Of a DNA stretch of 64,000 bases, positions 62,391 to 64,000 are shown one piece after another. The stretch comes from Candidatus Melainabacteria bacterium (GTDB lineage: Bacteria; Cyanobacteriota; Vampirovibrionia; Gastranaerophilales; Gastranaerophilaceae). The notes below the pieces were generated by a model. That model was not told where the DNA came from and ran no database searches. It saw only the letters and a list, made by a program, of their open reading frames with translations. Each line of letters begins with the position of its first letter. The stretch's first letter is position 1. The stretch spans positions 124,001 through 188,000 of the forward strand of contig QHMG01000005.1 in the NCBI GenBank assembly GCA_003258725.1, read 5' to 3'. The position numbers were made by a program, and so were the translations under genes.

Positions 62391-64000
62391 ATGATTACAA
62401 CAGAAAACGTTACAGTAAAATTCGGTTCTGAACCATTATTTGAAAATGTTAATATTAAATTTTCCGCAGGAAATTGCTACGGTTTAATCGGGGCAAATGG
62501 TGCAGGTAAATCAACCTTCTTAAAGGTTTTGTCTGGAGAATTAGAACCAACTTCAGGCGAAGTTCACATCAAAAAAGGTATGAGAATTTCTGTTTTGAAA
62601 CAAAATCACTTTGAGTTTGATGATTTTACAGTAATGGACACTGTAATTATGGGTAATAAACATCTTTACGACGTAATGAAAGAGAAAGATGCGTTATATG
62701 CAAAACCTGATTTTAATGACGAGGACGGCATTAGAGTTGCAGAATTAGAAACTGAATTTGCAGAACTTGACGGTTGGCAAGCAGAAGCCGATGCAGGGTC
62801 TTTACTTGCAGATTTAGGTATTCCATCAGAACTTCATTATAGTTTGATGAAGGATTTGTCAGGTAGTGAAAAAGTACGTGTATTGCTTGCTCAAGCCTTG
62901 TTTGGAACTCCAGATATATTATTAATGGACGAACCTACAAACCACTTGGATTTAAAAACTATCACTTGGTTAGAAGACTTTTTGATTGATTTTCCAAATC
63001 TTGTAATCGTTGTTTCGCATGATAGAAAATTTTTAGATAGAGTTTGTACGCATATTGCGGACATTGATTTTAGAAACATTACGCTTTACACAGGTAACTA
63101 TGCGTTTTGGACTCAAGCAAGTGCTTTGATTATGAAACAAAAAGAAGAACGCAACAAAAAAATTGAAGAAAAAGCAGAAGAATTTAGAAAATTTATCGCA
63201 AGATTTAGTGCGAATGCGTCAAAAGCAAAACAGGCAACTTCTCGTAAAAACATGCTTGAAAAATTAACACTTGAAGACATTAAACCGTCAACAAGAAAAT
63301 ATCCAAGTATTAATTTTAAATATTCAAAAATTCCGGGAAAAGATGTTTTACATATTCAAGGATTGAATAAATCGTTGAATGATGAACTGTTAATTAAAAA
63401 TTTCTCGCTTGATGTAGTTCAAGGTGAAAAAATTGCTTTTATAGCTCAAAATCCAATAATTATAACAACTTTATTCCAAATGCTAAATGGAGAATTAGAG
63501 CCAGATAGCGGTGAAATTAATTGGGGCGTAACTGCAACTCGTTCTTACTTCCCAAAAGAGAATAATCATTTGTTTGATACTAATTTAGACCTTATCAAAT
63601 GGTTAGGACAATATTCTCAAGAACAGCATATAAGTTTTTTGAGAGGTTATTTGGGCAGAATGTTGTTTTCAGGCGAAGATGCAGAAAAACCAGTAAATGT
63701 TTTATCAGGTGGTGAAAAAGTCCGTTGTATGCTTGCAAAAATGATGATTGCTGAAAGTAATGTGCTTATGTTTGACGAACCAACAAACCATTTAGATTTG
63801 GAAGCGATTACATCTTTAAATAATGCGTTGATTGATTACACAGGAACTGTTTTATTTACATCTCAAGATTATCAATTTATTCAAACTGTTGCAGATAGAA
63901 TTGTTGAAATTTCACCTTATGGATATATAAATTTCCAAATGAAATACGAGGATTATTTAAATAGTCCTGATATTCAAAAAAGACGTGATTTGATGTATAA
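62391..64000 (+). CDS. YbiT-like ABC-F ATPase, right-edge partial
   Basis: Runs past the window; 536 codons are visible. ABC-F proteins act on the ribosome E site. The first nucleotide-binding domain is largely intact: Walker A GANGAGKST and Walker B LLMDEPTNHLD, but the signature is LSGSEK rather than LSGGEK. A YbiT-type linker (KPSTRKYPSINF) follows. The second domain has signature LSGGEK and MFDEPTNHLD, but its Walker A is lost: GEKIAFIAQNPIIITTLF at 63423-63476 replaces GxNGxGKST. AAAGG lies upstream of the ATG. Confidence 0.9.
   Translation, partial: MITTENVTVKFGSEPLFENVNIKFSAGNCYGLIGANGAGKSTFLKVLSGELEPTSGEVHIKKGMRISVLKQNHFEFDDFTVMDTVIMGNKHLYDVMKEKDALYAKPDFNDEDGIRVAELETEFAELDGWQAEADAGSLLADLGIPSELHYSLMKDLSGSEKVRVLLAQALFGTPDILLMDEPTNHLDLKTITWLEDFLIDFPNLVIVVSHDRKFLDRVCTHIADIDFRNITLYTGNYAFWTQASALIMKQKEERNKKIEEKAEEFRKFIARFSANASKAKQATSRKNMLEKLTLEDIKPSTRKYPSINFKYSKIPGKDVLHIQGLNKSLNDELLIKNFSLDVVQGEKIAFIAQNPIIITTLFQMLNGELEPDSGEINWGVTATRSYFPKENNHLFDTNLDLIKWLGQYSQEQHISFLRGYLGRMLFSGEDAEKPVNVLSGGEKVRCMLAKMMIAESNVLMFDEPTNHLDLEAITSLNNALIDYTGTVLFTSQDYQFIQTVADRIVEISPYGYINFQMKYEDYLNSPDIQKRRDLMY

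Overview
This window reads as one chromosome segment of an AT-rich bacterium using the standard code. The best fit is a gut member of the Cyanobacteriota class Vampirovibrionia (Melainabacteria), order Gastranaerophilales. The fit rests on three things: pilin-like leaders of the form AF[ST]LAEVL, a cyanobacterial-style cluster of a TIGR03960/DUF2344 radical-SAM protein next to an RNase E/G, and many lineage-type hypothetical proteins with short N-terminal tags (FTGK, QKPDTFER). The assignment is from recognition; no search was run. Window edges cut pnp (left) and an ABC-F gene (right).

Layout. 1-7.5 kb: the 3' end of pnp, a small orphan protein, the operon def-fmt-aroH-rqcH, a PHP phosphoesterase on the other strand, and the operon membrane protein/zinc ribbon/rph. 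7.5-15 kb, mostly minus strand: a divergent PurD-like ATP-grasp protein, a D-2-hydroxyacid dehydrogenase, an alpha-amylase-like protein, GshB, a helical orphan, a matrixin-like protease and a LOG-family enzyme. 15-23 kb: a secreted PPMYGN-repeat protein, gdhA, tRNA-Arg(CCT) inside an unusual repeat, a two-gene trpR-trpB unit, an EF-hand protein, a TolC-type channel and tRNA-Arg(TCT) with a related repeat. 23-32 kb: alaS, a DtxR/MntR regulator divergent from dut, a tagged zincin, a DUF1015 protein, an orphan OppD-type ATPase and an exported coiled-coil protein. 32.4-38.1 kb: one rRNA operon (16S-23S-5S) with a long leader and no spacer tRNA. 38-50 kb: an orphan protein, two pilin-like proteins, the minus-strand operon transketolase C-half/ftsE/ftsX/HDOD/receiver-GGDEF, and two paralogous UshA-type nucleotidases. 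50-64 kb: a membrane thioredoxin, glgC, a cupin with an attenuator-like leader, a DUF2971 protein, a 10-TM heavy-metal permease, the operon radical SAM/rne/TM protein, an ArsB/NhaD-type transporter and a YbiT-like ABC-F.

How it works together. Most genes are housekeeping: tRNA formylation and deformylation, RNA decay (PNPase, RNase PH, RNase E/G), ribosome rescue, translation, cell-division signalling (FtsEX) and glycogen. trpB stands without trpA under its own TrpR-type repressor, which suggests indole salvage. Strong GC-rich palindromic terminators close nearly every unit. Five genes have a -10 box exactly 6 nt from the ATG and no ribosome binding site, which predicts leaderless mRNAs.

The most novel signal is a structured repeat family that copies pieces of the two tRNA-Arg genes it flanks. 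Its hairpin stem changes in a compensatory way between copies, and its tail is complementary to the tRNA D-arm.
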